Part shown: positions 1 through 9,101 of the stretch, one piece after another | Position numbering within the stretch: position 1 is the stretch's first letter | How the letters are laid out: the number at the start of each line of letters is the position of its first letter | Source: JADFDG01 sp965232985 | GTDB lineage: Bacteria > Pseudomonadota > Gammaproteobacteria > Pseudomonadales > JADFDG01 | Assembly (NCBI GenBank): GCA_965232985.1 | Contig: CBDDRC010000002.1 | Span: 1 to 49,455 of the forward strand | Direction: 5' to 3' | Length of the DNA stretch: 49,455 bases | Made by a program: the position numbers and the translations under genes | The notes under the pieces: generated by a model | Databases searched by the model: none | What the model was told of the DNA's origin: nothing | What the model saw: the letters and a program-made list of their open reading frames with translations, nothing else

Positions 1-368
1 TTGATGTCCCCGATGTCGTGCGCGTCGTGGCGACGACACTCGCCATCGACCCGGCCGTCCGGAAAAACATGCGGAAGACGGCGCAACATCTTGCTGACCA
101 AGCCGTCCATCACGTCGCCAAGGTCAAACAAGCCCTGCTCCTCAGCCATGCGCGCATGAAACAGCACATGGAACAGCAAATCACCGAGTTCGCCACGCAA
201 GCCCGGCATGTCGCGGCGCGCAATCGCGTCGGCAACCTCATGTGCTTCCTCGACGGTATAGGGCGCAATGCTGGCGAAATCCTGTTGCAGATCCCAGGGG
301 CAGCCGCAAGCGGCGTCACGCAACCGGGCCATCAGCAGGATAAGGTCGTCGAGCGAATATCTGTTCAC
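1..368 (-). CDS. mazG: Nucleoside triphosphate pyrophosphohydrolase MazG (5' part only)
   Basis: N-terminal ~122 codons of MazG; the gene runs off the left edge of the window. Reading from a GTG at 368, the protein shows GCPWDLQQ followed by IAPYTVEEAHEV (the EExxE half of the metal-binding site), then GELGDLLFHVLFHARMA (the ExxD half) and RRLPHVFPD, all hallmarks of the all-alpha MazG fold. The family hydrolyses (d)NTPs to NMP and pyrophosphate and, in E. coli, lowers ppGpp levels during starvation. It lies 28 nt downstream of relA on the same strand, so the two are probably co-transcribed; in E. coli the mazEF toxin-antitoxin pair sits between them and is absent here. An ATG just upstream of this GTG is followed within five codons by a stop, so the GTG is the likely start. 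Confidence 0.93.
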   Translation of the reverse strand, partial: MNRYSLDDLILLMARLRDAACGCPWDLQQDFASIAPYTVEEAHEVADAIARRDMPGLRGELGDLLFHVLFHARMAEEQGLFDLGDVMDGLVSKMLRRLPHVFPDGRVDGECRRHDAHDIGDI

Positions 369-396
369 GCCTGCGGCCTCATGCTCTGTCGCCCTT

Positions 397-2631
397 TTAC
401 TTTTTATAACGCTGGACTTCGATGACGCTCGGCAACTGCTCGACTCGAGCCAGCAGCTTGCCCAGCAGATCAAGGCTGCTGATCTCCACGGTGAACAGCA
501 TGGTCGCGGTGCTTTCGTCGCGGCTCGACTGAGTGTGCGCTGCGGTAATGTTCACCTTCTCGGCAGCGAACACGAACATGATGTCGCGCAGCAGTCCAGT
601 GCGATCCCAGGCCTTGACGAAAATATCGACCGGGTAGGCGATGTCGCTCGTAGCCCCCCAGTTCACTTCGACGATGCGCGCCGGGTCATCCTGCTGCAGC
701 GCTTTGAGATTCGCGCAATCGACGCGGTGCACGGTAACGCCACGCCCGGCCGTGACAAAACCGAGAATCGTATCGCCGGGCACCGGCTGGCAGCAGCCGG
801 CCATCTGCGTCATCAGGTTGCCGACACCCTCGACCGTCAGGCCCCGCCCTGCGCGCGTGGCCTGCGGCGCATGCAGCAACAACTCGTGCTGTGCGTCGGT
901 ATCGCTCGCCGGCCGCGTCTGCAACTGATGCACGACCTGCGACATGCGCAGATCGCCGGCACCGAGCGCGGCGAGCATATCCTCAGGCGCGCGAAATCCG
1001 AGGCGCCCGGCAAGCTCGCGGGTATTCATGTCATCGATCGCGAGCCGACGCAGTTCGCGCTCGAGCAATTCACGCCCGGCGTCGATATTTTCCTCGCGGT
1101 CGCGCTGGCGGAACCAGTGCTGGATCTTGGCACGCGCGCTCGCGGTCTTGACGAAACCGAGTGTCGGGTTGAGCCAATCGCGGCTCGGGCCACCCTCCTT
1201 GGTGGTCAGAATTTCCACCTGCTCGCCGGTAGCCAGGGTGTGGTTGAGCGTCACAATGCGGCCGTTCACTTTCGCACCGCGGCAACGATGGCCAATTTCG
1301 GTATGAACACCGTAGGCAAAATCGACCGGCGTCGCACCGGCAGCCAGATCAACAATGTGGCCATCCGGCGTGAATACATAAATCCGATCCATGCCGACAT
1401 CGTTACGGAGGATATCGCCGACACCGACATCACCGAGTTCGTCGTGCCATTCGAGTACTTGCCGCAACCAGGCGATCTTGTGCTCGTAACCGGCCGCACG
1501 ATCACGGCCCTTTGTACCTTCCTTGTAGCGCCAGTGTGCGGCAATACCGAGCTCGGCCGATTCGTGCATGGCATGGGTACGAATCTGCACCTCCAGCATC
1601 TTGCGATCCGGGCCGATCACCGCCGTGTGCAATGATTGATAGCCATTGGCCTTGGGCGTGGCGATATAGTCATCGAACTCTTTCGGCACATGCTGCCAGA
1701 GCGAGTGCACAATGCCCAGCACAGCGTAGCAATCGCGGATTTCCGGCACCAGGATGCGCACCGCACGCATGTCGTACACTTCGTAGAAGTCGATCTGTTT
1801 CTTCTGCATCTTTCGCCAAATGCTGTAGATATGCTTTGCGCGACCAAAGACCTCGCCGGTAACGCCAGCGCGTACCAACTGCCGCTTCAATTCGTCGACT
1901 ACATCGGTAATGAACTGTTCGCGGTCGGCACGTTTCTCGTCGAGCAATTTCGCAATCTTTTTGTAGGCGCCAGGTTGCAGGTAGCGGAAGGCTATGTCTT
2001 CCAACTCCCACTTGATGTGGCCAACACCAAGGCGGTGCGCCAGTGGCGCATAGATATCGAACACCTCGCGGGCAACCTTGTGCTGCCGCTCCTCGTCGGC
2101 AGACTTCACGCCACGAATCACGCAGGTGCGCTCGGCCAGCTTGAGCAGTGCAACGCGCACGTCGTCGACCATCGCCACCAGCATCTTGCGGACATTGTCG
2201 AGCTGGCCCTGCTGCTGGCCGAGCACCGCCTTGCGGGTCGGGTTGCTGATGGCGGAAATCGCCGCCATGCGCAGGACGCCCTCGATCAACAGCGCGACAT
2301 CGCCGCCAAAATCCTCGCCGATATGCTGCAACGGCACGCGGCCTTCGCGCACCGTGCGATACAGCACCGCCGCCACCAGCGTGTCCTGGTCGGCACGCAG
2401 GGCGGCAAGAATCTGTGCCATTTCAAGGCCGGTGCGGTAGGAAGAAATACCACTCGCCCAGATATCGTCCGCAGCAATCGCCTCGCGCGCGCCCTGCTCG
2501 GCTATCAGGCAGGCACGACGCAGCTCGTCCTCGTCGAATTTCTCGGTTTGTGACTGGATAAGCGCCAGCCAGCGATCGAGATCGACGCTGCCGTCGTCAC
2601 GAATCGGATGATCTTCGCGGACCTTGACCAT
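397..2631 (-). CDS. relA: (p)ppGpp synthetase RelA (monofunctional type)
   Basis: 744-aa RelA/SpoT-family alarmone synthetase that makes (p)ppGpp from ATP and GTP/GDP on starved ribosomes. Visible order: degenerate hydrolase domain (about 40-200), synthetase domain (about 255-370) with RAKHIYSIWRKM at 264-275 and the acidic YDMRA motif near 286-290, TGS domain (about 415-475), a zinc-finger region with a CC pair in MAGCCQPVPGD, and a C-terminal ACT domain. The HD hydrolase motif is replaced by LYRTVRE near residue 90, and the synthetase carries EFDD (318-321), the ExDD signature of synthetase-only RelA rather than the RxKD of bifunctional SpoT/Rel. The start is the internal ATG giving MVKVRED, like E. 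coli MVAVR; an upstream in-frame extension would overlap rlmD. It lies 34 nt after rlmD and before mazG, a conserved gammaproteobacterial order. Confidence 0.97.
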   Translation of the reverse strand: MVKVREDHPIRDDGSVDLDRWLALIQSQTEKFDEDELRRACLIAEQGAREAIAADDIWASGISSYRTGLEMAQILAALRADQDTLVAAVLYRTVREGRVPLQHIGEDFGGDVALLIEGVLRMAAISAISNPTRKAVLGQQQGQLDNVRKMLVAMVDDVRVALLKLAERTCVIRGVKSADEERQHKVAREVFDIYAPLAHRLGVGHIKWELEDIAFRYLQPGAYKKIAKLLDEKRADREQFITDVVDELKRQLVRAGVTGEVFGRAKHIYSIWRKMQKKQIDFYEVYDMRAVRILVPEIRDCYAVLGIVHSLWQHVPKEFDDYIATPKANGYQSLHTAVIGPDRKMLEVQIRTHAMHESAELGIAAHWRYKEGTKGRDRAAGYEHKIAWLRQVLEWHDELGDVGVGDILRNDVGMDRIYVFTPDGHIVDLAAGATPVDFAYGVHTEIGHRCRGAKVNGRIVTLNHTLATGEQVEILTTKEGGPSRDWLNPTLGFVKTASARAKIQHWFRQRDREENIDAGRELLERELRRLAIDDMNTRELAGRLGFRAPEDMLAALGAGDLRMSQVVHQLQTRPASDTDAQHELLLHAPQATRAGRGLTVEGVGNLMTQMAGCCQPVPGDTILGFVTAGRGVTVHRVDCANLKALQQDDPARIVEVNWGATSDIAYPVDIFVKAWDRTGLLRDIMFVFAAEKVNITAAHTQSSRDESTATMLFTVEISSLDLLGKLLARVEQLPSVIEVQRYKK

Positions 2632-2665
2632 GGCGGGAGCTGACAGCGGATTGAGAGGGTTGATT

Positions 2666-4054
2666 CTAGCGGCGATTGCCGGCCGATTTTCCGAACAGGG
2701 CAATTGATTCGACATGCGCGGTATGCGGAAACATGTCCATGACACCTACCTTTTCAAGAACATAGCCCTGCGCTGCCAAAAGACCGGCATCGCGGGCAAA
2801 GGTTGCCGGGTTGCAGGACACATAAACGATCCGTACCGCACCAAACCGGGACGCCACACGGCACAGCGCTTCGGCGCCGCTGCGCGGAGGGTCGATCAGC
2901 AGGCGGTCATACCGCTCGCGCGCCCAGCTCGCGCCGGCAAAATCGCCGTCGAGATTGGCGGCAAAGAAACGTGTTTCCCCCAGCTCGACGCCGCGCAAGC
3001 GGTTATGGGCGACATTCCCGGTAGCGCGCTCGACCATCGCCATGCTGCCCTCAACGCCGGTTACATGCGCCGCACGCGTGGCAAGCGGCAGCGTGAAGTT
3101 ACCGAGACCGCAGAACAGATCAAGCACGCGATCCGCCGGTTGCGGGTCAAGCAACTCGATGGCGTGGCGGACCATCAGCCGGTTGACCGAGCTGTTCACC
3201 TGGGTGAAGTCGCCCGGGTGAAAACACAGCTCCATGCCGAAGTCATCGAGGCGGTAGACCAGGCCCGCATCATCGCGATCAGCGGGCGCTGCTGCGCGCG
3301 GCGGCCAGGCGCGCCAGAGCGTGCTTTCGTTGCCCGGCTGCAGATAGCAATGAAAACCACGCACGCGGCACCAGTCGACGAGCGCGGCGTGATCGGATTC
3401 CGACAGCGCATCGAGATGCCGGATCACCAGCGCGACCGTCTCGTCACCGGCCGCCACTTCCACCTGCGGGATGCGATCACGCGCCACAAGCGACGACAAC
3501 AATGCCCGCAGTGCCATGATTTCCCTGCCGACTTCCGGCAACAGCACCGCACAGCTGTCGATGTCGGCAATATTGTTGCTGCGTTTTTCGCGAAAGCCGA
3601 CCCGCACGCTGCCCCGGCCATGACCATGTACCGCAAGCCGCGCCTTACGCCGATAACCAAAGCGCTCGCCGGTCAGCGCCGGCAGGATTTCCTGCGGCGA
3701 GACGCAGCCGAAATGCTGCAACTGTTCGAGCAACACGCGCTGCTTCATGGCGAGTTGTGCATCGGCTGCCATGTGCTGCATGCTGCAACCGCCGCAGATG
3801 CCGGCATGCGGGCAGGCCGGCTCGATACGCATTGCGCTCGCGGCAACAATCTGTGTGGCAACGCCTTCATCGAAATTATTGCGCCGAAACGTGTAGCGGA
3901 ACGCAACCTCTTCGCCCGGCAGCGCACCCTCGACAAACACCGTCTTGCCGTCGAGCTGGCCGATGCCGCGACCGTCGTGGCCCAAGCGATCGATGCGGAT
4001 ACGGAACTCACCGGCGGGCAAACGGGCCGGGCGCCTGGCGTGACGGCGGCTCAT
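2666..4054 (-). CDS. rlmD: 23S rRNA (uracil-1939-C5)-methyltransferase RlmD
   Basis: 462-aa SAM-dependent RNA methyltransferase (RumA) that places m5U1939 in 23S rRNA. It has an N-terminal TRAM/OB region (about 10-70), then an Fe-S cluster cysteine set visible as C81, C87 and C90 (CPHAGICGGC) plus C168. The C-terminal Rossmann domain has DLFCGLGNFTLPLA (SAM binding), DPPRSGA and the catalytic cysteine in VSCNPATFARD, followed by a conserved MFPHTAHVE. The start is the ATG giving MSRRHARR; it overlaps the stop of the exonuclease gene by 4 nt (ATGA), indicating translational coupling. The 25 residues upstream in the open frame lie inside the neighbouring gene and are not used. TrmA and RlmC are the paralogous alternatives, but the Fe-S motif with TRAM and the position next to relA favour RlmD. 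Confidence 0.96.
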   Translation of the reverse strand: MSRRHARRPARLPAGEFRIRIDRLGHDGRGIGQLDGKTVFVEGALPGEEVAFRYTFRRNNFDEGVATQIVAASAMRIEPACPHAGICGGCSMQHMAADAQLAMKQRVLLEQLQHFGCVSPQEILPALTGERFGYRRKARLAVHGHGRGSVRVGFREKRSNNIADIDSCAVLLPEVGREIMALRALLSSLVARDRIPQVEVAAGDETVALVIRHLDALSESDHAALVDWCRVRGFHCYLQPGNESTLWRAWPPRAAAPADRDDAGLVYRLDDFGMELCFHPGDFTQVNSSVNRLMVRHAIELLDPQPADRVLDLFCGLGNFTLPLATRAAHVTGVEGSMAMVERATGNVAHNRLRGVELGETRFFAANLDGDFAGASWARERYDRLLIDPPRSGAEALCRVASRFGAVRIVYVSCNPATFARDAGLLAAQGYVLEKVGVMDMFPHTAHVESIALFGKSAGNRR

Positions 4055-4821
4055 GCGATCCAGCGCTGCTCGAACTCGACAAGGTGGGGCTGACCGCTTG
4101 CCTGCAAATGGGTACGCACCAGCGCGCATTCAGCATCATGCGCTTCACGAGTGAGGTTGCCGCGCATCAATTCAAAACGCAAAAAAACCAGATACGTGTT
4201 GAGCACATCGGTCTCGCAGTAGTTGCGGATGCCGCGAATGTCGTCGGCCAGCCAGGCCTCGTAGACCTTCGAGCCATGCATGCCCATTTTTCCGGGCAAC
4301 CCGAGCAACGCGGCAACCTGGTCGAGCGGCGCCGTGGCGCGCGCCTGGAACATCGCCAGTACGTCCATAAGATCGGTGTGCCGGTGGTGGTAACGCGACT
4401 GGTAATTGTTCCACTTGAATTCACGATCATTCTCGCCGGTATCCCAATAACGTGCCGCATTCACTCCGTGCAGCAGCGCCCGGTAGTGCAGCACCGGCAG
4501 ATCAAAACCGCCGCCGTTCCACGAGACCAGAGTCGGCGTGTTTTTCTCGATGCCATTGAAGAAACGCTCGATCAGTTCCTTCTCAGAGCTCTTCTCGTCG
4601 CCGAGCGACCAGACATTGAACTTTGTACCGCTGCGGTACACCGCCGAGATGGCGACGATGCGATGCAGCGGCAAGCGCAGGAATTCGCTGCCGGATTCCT
4701 GGCGACGCAGGTTTTCCATTGCCGTCACGGTGTCTTTGTCGGAAAGGCCGTCGAGACCGAAAACACGGCGGCCACCTTCGGCATCCGGGATGGTCTCAAT
4801 GTCAAAGACGAACACATTCAC
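4051..4821 (-). CDS. PolB-like 3'-5' exonuclease
   Basis: 256-aa DEDD-type exonuclease resembling the proofreading domain of family B polymerases (predicted 3'-5' exonuclease family, PF10108-like). The three Exo motifs are visible: FDIETIPD at residues 5-12 (Exo I), SWNGGGFDLPVL near 99-110 (Exo II) and YCETDVLNTY near 205-214 (Exo III). There is no polymerase or helicase domain, so this is a stand-alone nuclease; its substrate is not established in the family. The start is a GTG whose G-T-G-A overlaps the cysM stop; a second GTG two codons in is possible. Overlap with both cysM and rlmD places it inside the operon, but its role there is unknown. Confidence 0.88.
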   Translation of the reverse strand: MNVFVFDIETIPDAEGGRRVFGLDGLSDKDTVTAMENLRRQESGSEFLRLPLHRIVAISAVYRSGTKFNVWSLGDEKSSEKELIERFFNGIEKNTPTLVSWNGGGFDLPVLHYRALLHGVNAARYWDTGENDREFKWNNYQSRYHHRHTDLMDVLAMFQARATAPLDQVAALLGLPGKMGMHGSKVYEAWLADDIRGIRNYCETDVLNTYLVFLRFELMRGNLTREAHDAECALVRTHLQASGQPHLVEFEQRWIA

Positions 4822-5720
4822 GAGGCAAACACTCCTGTCGACAGGTAACGATCACCGCGATCGCAGACAATGGCGACAATGACGGCATTCTCGGCATCCC
4901 CGGCAATACGCAGCGCGCCGGCCACGGCACCGCCGGACGACACGCCGCAGAAAATGCCCTCCTCACGCGCCAACCGCCGCATCATCGCCTCGGCATCGGT
5001 CTGCGACACATCAAGCACGCGATCAACACGCTGCGGCTCAAAAATAGCCGGCAGGTATTCCGGCGACCAACGGCGAATACCGGGAATTGCCGAGCCAGCT
5101 TGCGGCTGCAGGCCGATGATTTCGATCGCGGGGTTTTTCTCCTTGAGGAATGTCGACACCCCCATGATGGTGCCGGTGGTGCCCATGCTGCTGACGAAAT
5201 GGGTGACGGTGCCGGCGGTGTCGCGCCAGATTTCCGGGCCGGTCGAAAGATAGTGCGCGCGCGGGTTATCGGGATTGGCAAACTGATCGAGCACCCGGCC
5301 CTTGCCATCGCGTTCCAGCAGCTTGGCCAGATCGCGCGCGCCTTCCATGCCCTGTTCGGCCGTGACGTTGATGATTTCGGCGCCGTAGGCGGTCATCGCC
5401 TGGCGGCGCTCCTCGCTCTGGTTGCTCGGCATGATGAGAATCATGCGATAGCCGCGCATCGCCGCCACCATCGCCAGGGCAATACCGGTGTTGCCGCTGG
5501 TGGCTTCGATCAGCGTGTCGCCCGGACCAATCTCGCCACGTGCCTCGGCGGCCCGAATCATGTGCAAGGCCGGGCGATCCTTCACCGATCCGGCCGGATT
5601 GTTGCCCTCGAGTTTGACGAGGATGCGGTTGCCACGCGCAGTGACGGCGGCGTCGGGAATACGTGTCAGCCGTACCAACGGCGTGTTGCCGACGCACTGT
5701 TCGATGGTGGCGTTTTTCAT
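4818..5720 (-). CDS. cysM: Cysteine synthase B
   Basis: 300-aa PLP-dependent O-acetylserine sulfhydrylase, isozyme B, making cysteine from O-acetylserine and sulfide or thiosulfate. The PLP lysine is K47 in NPAGSVKDRP; the phosphate-binding loop appears as EATSGNTGIA and the C-terminal PLP-binding serine region as GVSSGGAVAG. The CysM type is suggested by the EQCVGNTPLVRL start, the length (CysK is longer), and the Pseudomonas-like neighbourhood of gacS, rlmD and relA. The start is ATG giving MKNATIEQ; 19 upstream in-frame residues have no homology. It is the first gene of the minus-strand operon, and the 166-bp divergent gap to gacS must carry its promoter, although I see no clear box there. 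Confidence 0.95.
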   Translation of the reverse strand: MKNATIEQCVGNTPLVRLTRIPDAAVTARGNRILVKLEGNNPAGSVKDRPALHMIRAAEARGEIGPGDTLIEATSGNTGIALAMVAAMRGYRMILIMPSNQSEERRQAMTAYGAEIINVTAEQGMEGARDLAKLLERDGKGRVLDQFANPDNPRAHYLSTGPEIWRDTAGTVTHFVSSMGTTGTIMGVSTFLKEKNPAIEIIGLQPQAGSAIPGIRRWSPEYLPAIFEPQRVDRVLDVSQTDAEAMMRRLAREEGIFCGVSSGGAVAGALRIAGDAENAVIVAIVCDRGDRYLSTGVFAS

Positions 5721-5886
5721 GGGCCGGGATTGTAGCACCGGCCTGTCACGGTACGAACGCAGACGCCGCGAGCGCACGGCGTTGCGCCCGCAGGCGAAGC
5801 AAGGGATTATCCGGCAAACTTTCCCGGCGCCTTGCGTGCAGCGCCCTTCATACCAGCAAGCAAACCGTCAGGCCCACCCGACCGCG

Positions 5887-8673
5887 ATGCCCAGTTTCTC
5901 GATCCGTCTGCGCCTGCTCCTGCTGATATCGGTGCCCACCATGCTGGGCAGCTGTCTGCTCGGCGGCCTGCTGCTCAGCTACCACCTCAATGCATTCGAA
6001 GAAATGCAGGTGGCACGCGGCTGGGTCGCAGCACAGCAGGTGGCGGACGACATCCGCGCCACCGATACCCTGCTCGACCCGGCCGGCCTGGACGCCCTCT
6101 TGCCGGCGCTCCTTGAACAGCCCGATGTCCGCTCAGTCTCGATATACGACGTCAGCAGGGCCCTGCTGGCACACAGCGGCCCGCTACCCCGTGCGCCGAC
6201 AACTGGCGGCATGCAGACCATGTTTGCCGATCGCGCAACCGTGACCCGAACCGACACCAGCTGGCGTCTGCTGGCACCGTTCGCCGAGGCGAAGCGCGTC
6301 AGCGTCCCGGTATCCGGCCATGCATTGCCGGCAGTCGGCCGCATCAACGGCTGGATCGAAGTCGAGATCAGCGACCAGACGCTGCGCACAGCGCAGTATC
6401 GCGCCATCGCCATCGCCATCGCTGTCCTGCTGGCGATAGTGCTCATCCAGGGTATCGCCAGTCATCTGTTCAGCGAGCGCATCCTCAGCGCCCTCGGCAG
6501 CATCGCCAACGGCATGCGGCGCGTTGCCAACGGCCAGCTCGGCACCCGCCTGCCCAATCCCTCGCCTGGCGAGCTTGGCCAGCTGCAGCAGAATTTCAAC
6601 GAGATGTGCGAGGCGCTGCAGCATGGCCAGGAAGATCTGCAGCACAGCGTCAGCCAGGCAACCGAAGATCTGCGCGAAACACTGGAAACGATTGAGGTGC
6701 AAAACATCGAGCTGGAGATGGCGCGCAAGGAAGCGGTGCAGGGTGCGCGCCTGAAAAGCGAGTTTCTCGCCAACATGAGCCACGAGATCCGCACGCCGCT
6801 GAACGGGATGATCGGCTTCACCCGGCTGTTACTGAAAACCGAGCTGAACCCGCGGCAAGTAGAGTACTTGACCACGATCCGCAAATCTTCCGATGCGCTG
6901 CTGACAATCATCAACGACATTCTCGACTTTTCGAAGATCGAGGCCGGCAAGCTGGCGCTCGACCGCAGTCCGATCGACATCCGCGACATCGTCGACGATG
7001 TATTGGCATTGATGGCCCCGCTGGCTGCGGAGAAACGCCTCGAACAGGTTGCGTTTGTTTACCAGGACACGCCGCGCCGGGTGATCAGCGACCCGATCCG
7101 GCTGCGCCAGATACTCACCAACCTGCTGAGCAACGCCATCAAGTTTACCGAACGCGGCATGATCGTGGTGCGCGTGATGCTCGACAGCGAGAACGAGCGT
7201 CAGGCAACGCTCCGTTTCGCTGTCAGCGACACCGGCGTTGGCTTGAGTACCGAACAGCAGAACAACCTGTTCACCGCCTTCACCCAGGTGGATTCGAGCG
7301 CCCGAAGGCAGGCCGGTGGCACCGGGCTCGGGCTCGCCATCTGCAAACACCTCGTCGAATTGATGGGCGGCGAAGTCGGCCTTGAGAGCGCGACCGGCGA
7401 GGGTTCAACCTTCTGGTTCACCATCCGCGCCGATATCGACCGCCTCGCCAATCGCACAAAGCCGGACGGCCTTGCCGGGCTGCGCATCGTCGTCTGCGAT
7501 ACCAACGACATCTCACGACTGGCCTTGCGCCACCTGATCGAGGAATGGGGCGCCACGGTAACCGAAGCGGAACTACCCGAAGAGGTGCTTTCCGGCACTG
7601 CCGAGCAAACGGATGCCGTACTGCTGGGCAGCGGCCCGCGACCGGGCGATGCCATGGCGCATGCCGGGCTCGCCGAACAGTGTATTGCGCGCGGTATCCG
7701 CGTGTGGTTGCTGCCCGGCACCGGCGACGACAGCGCCAACACGCTCGGCGGCCACTGGGCCGGTGGCATCATCGCCAAACCGGTGTCGGCGCAGCGCCTG
7801 CACGATGCCCTGGTCGGCCAGCTTGGCACCCCGGTGACGGGCGCATCCACCGGCGGCAGCCACAGCGCCGGACTGGAACGCCTGCATGTATTGGTCGTCG
7901 ATGATAACGAGGCGAACCTGCAGTTGCTTTGCACGCTGATCGAAGATCTCGGTATCCCCGTCAAAGGCGTGACCAACGGCCTGGCGGCAATCAACGCGCT
8001 GCGCAACGGCCATTACGACCTTGTGTTCATGGATATCCAGATGCCGGGCATGGACGGCGTCGAAACCACGCGCCGCATCCGCGAGTTGGGTACCGCGCAC
8101 GCAGGCACGCCGGTGATCGCGGTGACAGCGCACGCACTTGCCTCCGAACGGCAGCAACTGCTCGGCGCCGGGCTCGATGACTACCTCACCAAACCCATCG
8201 GCGAGCAACAATTGTGCTATGTGCTCGAACGTTGGGCCGGCGTGCGCTTCAGTAACTCGCCGGTGCCGACAGTGCATCCATTGCCCGGCAACGAATCCGG
8301 CGTCGTCGATCTTGATGCGTCGCTGGCGCTGGCTGGCGGTAAACCATCGCTCGGCCGGGACATGCTACGCATGCTCGCCAACAGTCTCGCCGACGATCTG
8401 CGCGACATTCCCCTGCTCGCATCGCAGCGCGATGCCGATGGCCTGCTCGCGCGTGTCCACAAACTGCACGGGGCCACACGGTACGTTGGTACGCCGGGAC
8501 TGCGCCAGGCGGCCAACGAACTGGAAACGGCAATCAAGTCAGCGCGCGAACGCGGCACGCTCAACTGGGACGCGCTCGCGCAACCTGCGGCGCAACTCGA
8601 TACCGAGATGCAGCAGGTAGCCCAGTGGCTGGCCACGCATGGCGGCCGGCTGGACGAATTGCTGCCCGACTGA
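5887..8673 (+). CDS. gacS: Tripartite hybrid sensor histidine kinase GacS/BarA
   Basis: 928-aa inner-membrane hybrid kinase. Order: TM1 (about 8-28), periplasmic sensor (about 30-170), TM2 (about 172-192, Ile/Ala/Val-rich), HAMP (about 195-250), HisKA with phospho-acceptor H299 in NMSHEIRTPLNG, HATPase_c with the N box NLLSNAIKFT, a receiver-like domain (about 530-640), a true receiver with D716 in FMDIQMPGMDG and the lysine in LTKPIG, and a C-terminal Hpt domain with H858 in HKLHGATRYVG. The receiver-like segment starts GLRIVVCDTND but has no clear acidic phosphorylation motif, so it is probably a pseudo-receiver. The start ATG giving MPSFSIRLRLLLL was chosen because it begins the TM segment; 133 upstream in-frame codons run through the cysM promoter region. 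In Pseudomonas GacS phosphorylates GacA, which drives the small RNAs that titrate RsmA/CsrA; gacA is not in this window. Confidence 0.95.
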   Translation: MPSFSIRLRLLLLISVPTMLGSCLLGGLLLSYHLNAFEEMQVARGWVAAQQVADDIRATDTLLDPAGLDALLPALLEQPDVRSVSIYDVSRALLAHSGPLPRAPTTGGMQTMFADRATVTRTDTSWRLLAPFAEAKRVSVPVSGHALPAVGRINGWIEVEISDQTLRTAQYRAIAIAIAVLLAIVLIQGIASHLFSERILSALGSIANGMRRVANGQLGTRLPNPSPGELGQLQQNFNEMCEALQHGQEDLQHSVSQATEDLRETLETIEVQNIELEMARKEAVQGARLKSEFLANMSHEIRTPLNGMIGFTRLLLKTELNPRQVEYLTTIRKSSDALLTIINDILDFSKIEAGKLALDRSPIDIRDIVDDVLALMAPLAAEKRLEQVAFVYQDTPRRVISDPIRLRQILTNLLSNAIKFTERGMIVVRVMLDSENERQATLRFAVSDTGVGLSTEQQNNLFTAFTQVDSSARRQAGGTGLGLAICKHLVELMGGEVGLESATGEGSTFWFTIRADIDRLANRTKPDGLAGLRIVVCDTNDISRLALRHLIEEWGATVTEAELPEEVLSGTAEQTDAVLLGSGPRPGDAMAHAGLAEQCIARGIRVWLLPGTGDDSANTLGGHWAGGIIAKPVSAQRLHDALVGQLGTPVTGASTGGSHSAGLERLHVLVVDDNEANLQLLCTLIEDLGIPVKGVTNGLAAINALRNGHYDLVFMDIQMPGMDGVETTRRIRELGTAHAGTPVIAVTAHALASERQQLLGAGLDDYLTKPIGEQQLCYVLERWAGVRFSNSPVPTVHPLPGNESGVVDLDASLALAGGKPSLGRDMLRMLANSLADDLRDIPLLASQRDADGLLARVHKLHGATRYVGTPGLRQAANELETAIKSARERGTLNWDALAQPAAQLDTEMQQVAQWLATHGGRLDELLPD

Positions 8674-8714
8674 AGCCGCAACCCTGGAAACCGGCATTCC
8701 GAACCACAGGCCGG

Positions 8715-9101
8715 TCAGGGCAGGCCTGCTTCGAGCACAACAAAAGCGAGCGCAAATTCACGCTCATCGGTGAGGGAAAGATGCGCGTGCATCACACCGA
8801 AACGGCGCGAAAGCGCGACGCCGTTACCCTGGAACGACAACACCGGCCGGCCCGATTCCTCGCGACCAACAACGATATCCTGGAAGGAAAGCTGCGCACC
8901 AATGCCGGTGCCGAACGCCTTCGCCACCGCCTCCTTTGCCGCATAACGCTTGGCGAACCAGCGCGCTTCGGCATCGACACTGCCGAAAACACGCCGCTCT
9001 GCCTCGGTGAGCACACGCTGGCGAAAACGATTTCCATGCCGATCCAGTGCATCGGCAATGCGGGCAATCTCGACCATGTCGGTGCCAATGCCAACTATCA
9101 C
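8715..9101 (-). CDS. acpS: Holo-[acyl-carrier-protein] synthase
   Basis: 128-aa 4'-phosphopantetheinyl transferase that converts apo-ACP to holo-ACP using CoA. Family motifs are clear: GIGTDMVEIARI with the Mg-binding D8, and WFAKRYAAKEAVAKAFGTG with E57. Length matches the AcpS norm of about 125 aa. The start ATG overlaps the pdxJ stop by 4 nt, continuing the classic pdxJ-acpS pair. It is the last gene of the long minus-strand run from rpoE and converges with gacS across about 40 nt, in which I see no strong terminator hairpin. Confidence 0.96.
   Translation of the reverse strand: MIVGIGTDMVEIARIADALDRHGNRFRQRVLTEAERRVFGSVDAEARWFAKRYAAKEAVAKAFGTGIGAQLSFQDIVVGREESGRPVLSFQGNGVALSRRFGVMHAHLSLTDEREFALAFVVLEAGLP

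Noticed and set aside
268..4093. Long plus-strand open frames (268-1635, 1636-2553, 2714-4093)
   Set aside because: Antisense to relA and rlmD, both complete, well-motifed genes.
8674..8714. Bidirectional terminator between gacS and acpS
   Set aside because: Only weak CCGG-type complementarity and no U-tract.
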